The notes under the pieces: model-generated
The model's database searches: none
What the model saw: the letters and a program-made list of their open reading frames with translations, nothing else
What the model was told of the DNA's origin: nothing
Position numbers and translations under genes: made by a program
In this document: piece by piece, positions 61,119 to 64,000 of the stretch
Position numbering within the stretch: the first letter of the stretch is position 1
How the letters are laid out: every line of letters starts with the position of its first letter
Origin: Pterois miles
Lineage: Eukaryota; Chordata; Actinopteri; Perciformes; Scorpaenidae
Length of the DNA stretch: 64,000 nucleotides
Direction: 5' to 3'
NCBI GenBank assembly: GCA_947000775.1
Contig: CAMQGK010000299.1
Span: forward strand, 4,725,501-4,789,500

Positions 61119-63270
61119 GAATCTTGCTTGTTATTGTTTCCTTAAGAAAAAACACTATGATAATATATACTATATATACGCTAACAAATAAAAAAATAAA
61201 ACATATAATAAGAGATAGAAAGTGTACATTGAAAAAGAAAGTACTCAAAAACAAGGGAGAGGAAATGGTAATAAAATAATAACAATAATAATACAAAATA
61301 AATAAATACATAAATATAGAAAATATTATAAATTAAGATTTAAAGTAAAAAAAAAAAAAGAAATATAAATAATTTAATAAAATAAACTCACACACGTATT
61401 TAACACCTTTACCTCACTTTGCCAGCTGAGTTTTGCTCATAATGTACATCATGAAAAGTAATAAAAGGTAACGTCTTACCCACATTAATTATTATTATTG
61501 GGTTGAAATAATAATATATTGAGACATAGTTCAAGGCAATTATTCAACTGCTAATTTCCTTACTGTGTATATAATTGATTGTTTCTGAATAAACGGCACA
61601 AACTGTATAATCATCTATATTATGTAAATAAGAATGCTAACATTTATTTTATTTCTTACTTCTCACTCCTTGTTTCTTATGATGCCAGCATTTAAATCAT
61701 CTTTAGAGGGAAAGACACTGTTGACATAAAGAACAAGGTAGTGTGATGACAGGCTTAAAAAATAAGAAAAAAAAAAAACATGGATTTTTTTTCAGAAATA
61801 TTTAGCTTAGCCACATGCTAAAACAGATGAAGTTATTAGTATTTTCCATACACTTTTTAATGCTACAAATTATCTACACACATGTAATAATTTCCAAGGA
61901 AACACATGTTCCCAAGGGCTTGCATATCAGAGCTCCCCTTCTCAATCACACTATAAACACACACACACATGCACACACACACACCCACACACAAAGTATG
62001 ATGGGACCAGAGCCAACATCTGTCTTTGATATTATTTAACTAACCGCTTATTGTGGGAGCCCACCAGCACCACGGATGGCGTCTAGCGCTGTGTGTGTGT
62101 TAGTCTACGAGCGCGCTTTCGGCGTCCGTTCAGACACTTTGGCAAGCCGCTGTTGTGTTACATCCTTCAGGGGTTGAGCTGTGTGTGTGTGTGTGCGTGT
62201 GCGTTCAGCATGTGCGCCTGCATTTCTGAGAATGTGACTGCATACCAGCGCGCAATGTGTGTTTCCACAGACATGTGAGAACAGTGTGAGTGTGTGCGGT
62301 GGCTGTCCCCCCTCCATAGTGAAAGCCGCAGCCTCAAACCACATCAGAGAGCGTGTGGGAGACAGAATGACAAGGCCAGGAACCAGCCAGCGTCTGCCTG
62401 CAGCCACACACAGGCACGGACGCACGCTCGCACACTGACACACACAAATTCATACTTACGTACACATTTATCACACTTACTCATCTACTTATTGACACAC
62501 GCTGTCTCTCTACCCCCCTCACACACACACTCACACACACACACACGCGTTTAACACCAACCGTCATTACACCACAAGCCCTATCCAGCGGTCGCCGTTT
62601 AGGCCAAGGATGCAGTCTGCAGCAGAGGCAGATGTTTGTGTTTGCATACTTTCTCACAGACAGACATTGACTGAGCGGAGGGCAAAATAGGCTTTCTACT
62701 GTGGATTTGTTTTAGCGTTTTGATGCGGTGCAACTGTCACTCATTGCCGTGTGGGATGAATGAAAATGAAAATATTTGAATTATTTATTTATGTCCACCT
62801 TACTGGGTAGTGGGTACAGAAATATAGGGCATGCAAGCAATAACTAGGCTAACACAAGCTCTGAAAACAAGATAATTACAGACGTGTACACATGTACATG
62901 CTGTACATGCATGTATGCAACCAAAATACACACATTCTTATTAATGAACGCACTGACAAACATTAGCAGCAGAGAGACGCAGCATGAGTATGATGCATGC
63001 TTGCGTTGTTATGCACACACAAGCACGCTGCTATTGCCAGCGAAAGACCATTCATGCAATTTCTCACGCTGACACACACACACACACACACAGACAAAGA
63101 CGCAGCGCAAAGTGTAGATCATCCATGGGTCAGTGAAAGCTAGAAGCGGTGTTTTTCCTTGCGGTGGACACACATCAATTTCAAGGAAATTGCTCGCCCC
63201 ATTATTGGAAAGTGTTACCGGAATGTCAATTAAGGGGGAAGTTTTTAACCTCGCACCACACAAATAAACA
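61119..63270. other. AT-rich then CA-rich non-coding sequence
   Basis: 61130-61390 is very AT-rich, with TA and AATA repeats and an A run near 61349-61361. Small CA tracts follow at 61949-61994, 62515-62547 and 63072-63091. No gene seen. Confidence 0.45.
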
Positions 63271-63299
63271 GTGCACCCCGCTCCCCCCTTATTAAAGGC

Positions 63300-63850
63300 G
63301 GTGTCAGTGCAGACAGAGAGTCTGGAGGGGGTAGAGGGGAGGGATGGAGGGAGAGAAGGAGGTAGGGATGGAGGAAGGGAGGCCCGGAGAAAGGGAGAAC
63401 AGGGAGACGGGAGATTTGGTGCTCTCAAAGAAAATGCTTTTGGCTCTCCTTTTGTGCCCGAGGCTCTAGACCCCTGAGAACCACTCAAAAAACCCGGGCT
63501 CTGGCCCCGACTCAGGCCCACTTAAGGTTAACCTCAACAGGCGGGGATCTGTTTGACAGCTGGTTGGATCCTGTAGGTGCAACTGCAGCAGACCAATTAA
63601 GGGCAGGTCAGCGGAGGAGGGGAGGGAGGAGAGAAAGAGGGGGCTGCGGAGATAGAGAGGTGGGAGATGATAGAGTGGGAGGGGAAGGAGGATGGAAGGG
63701 CAGATGGTAAAAGAAGGGCTGGAGCAGAGAGGTGAAGGAGTGTGGGAGGAGTGATGCGTGTGGGGAGGGTTGACCGAGGTGAGAGGGAAGATGTGAAGGC
63801 GGGAAGAACAAAGGTGCAGGAAGGAGGGATAGGAGGTTAGAGGTGATGGT
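63300..63850 (+). repeat. Purine-biased (GGA-rich) low-complexity region
   Basis: The plus strand is dominated by G and A in GGGAGG, GGAGGA and GAAGG units at 63318-63415 and 63605-63845. The reverse strand is a pyrimidine tract. The Pro/Ser/Leu-rich open frames on the minus strand come from this composition. Confidence 0.75.
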
Positions 63851-64000
63851 AGGGGAGATCGATAGTGGTAAGCTTACTTCAAAATCAGTGAAAGCAAATA
63901 AACACTTTGGGAAAAGGGAGAAGAGGTAAACGCAAGCGGACACGTACAGAGAAATAGTCGACCTAAGGTGGCCTTATGTCCAATCCAGGATACATCGTCA

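Noticed and set aside
63009..63521. 170-codon minus-strand frame with Pro/Ser/Leu repeats
   Set aside because: It is the reverse of the GGA-rich low-complexity tract plus a CA repeat, so its composition fully explains it.
1..64000. tRNA, rRNA, CRISPR array or prokaryotic operon
   Set aside because: No cloverleaf gene apart from the SINE head, no spaced identical repeats and no operon-like ORFs. The sequence is vertebrate in character.

Overview
This is a stretch of a ray-finned fish genome, most likely a percomorph teleost. The evidence is the AT-leaning sequence, the very many long (CA)n/(TG)n microsatellites, and dispersed repeats that I recognise as common in teleost introns: a tRNA-headed SINE, TTAA-flanked MITEs, hAT-type elements and a non-LTR retrotransposon tail. 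These family attributions come from memory of fish repeats, not from a search. There is no bacterial-style gene, operon, CRISPR array or complete long ORF. The longest open frame is 243 codons and shows no sign of being real.

The most informative signal is a set of short minus-strand blocks that look like exons of one large gene read from right to left. Each is an open frame bounded by plausible splice sites. In transcript order they are 46290..46347 (weak), 43271..43382, 41074..41129, 22288..22328 and 3951..4073, with intron phases that agree at every junction (0, 1, 0, 2). A further block at 17508..17580 is phase-compatible only if it replaces the 41074 and 22288 pair. The predicted peptide starts as a charged amphipathic helix and ends in a basic Ser/Thr/Arg-rich segment carrying RRRSLSVDW. 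I could not identify the protein. If the model is right, most of the window is intron of this gene.

Layout. 1-3950: no gene seen. 3951-4073: best exon. 5.9-6.8 kb: one repeat nested inside another. 8.4-9.5 kb: old dispersed repeats. 10.4 kb: MITE. 13.9 kb: first copy of a TTAA-flanked MITE family (others at 36.9 and 53.1 kb). 15.8-17.25 kb: decayed hAT transposon with transposase fragments on the minus strand. 17.5 kb: alternative exon candidate. 21-22 kb: duplicated segment around a MITE remnant. 22.3 kb: 41-nt exon candidate. 23.2-23.9 and 25.2-25.4 kb: MITEs. 28.1-29.2 kb: element interrupted by a SINE. 31.1 and 44.2 kb: two copies of a ~0.69-kb element. 35.0 kb: SINE with clear target-site duplications. 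41.1-46.3 kb: remaining exon candidates. 52.5 kb: 41-bp minisatellite followed by a retroelement tail. 55.3 kb: long-TIR MITE. 56.4 kb: conserved-looking block. 58-61 kb: long dinucleotide arrays. 59.0-60.3 kb: longer inverted relative of the 6-kb nested element. 63.3-63.9 kb: strongly purine-biased strand.

Nothing here could be aligned or compared with transcripts, so exon calls rest on splice signals, phase and peptide character, and repeat calls on terminal repeats, flanking duplications and copies within the window.
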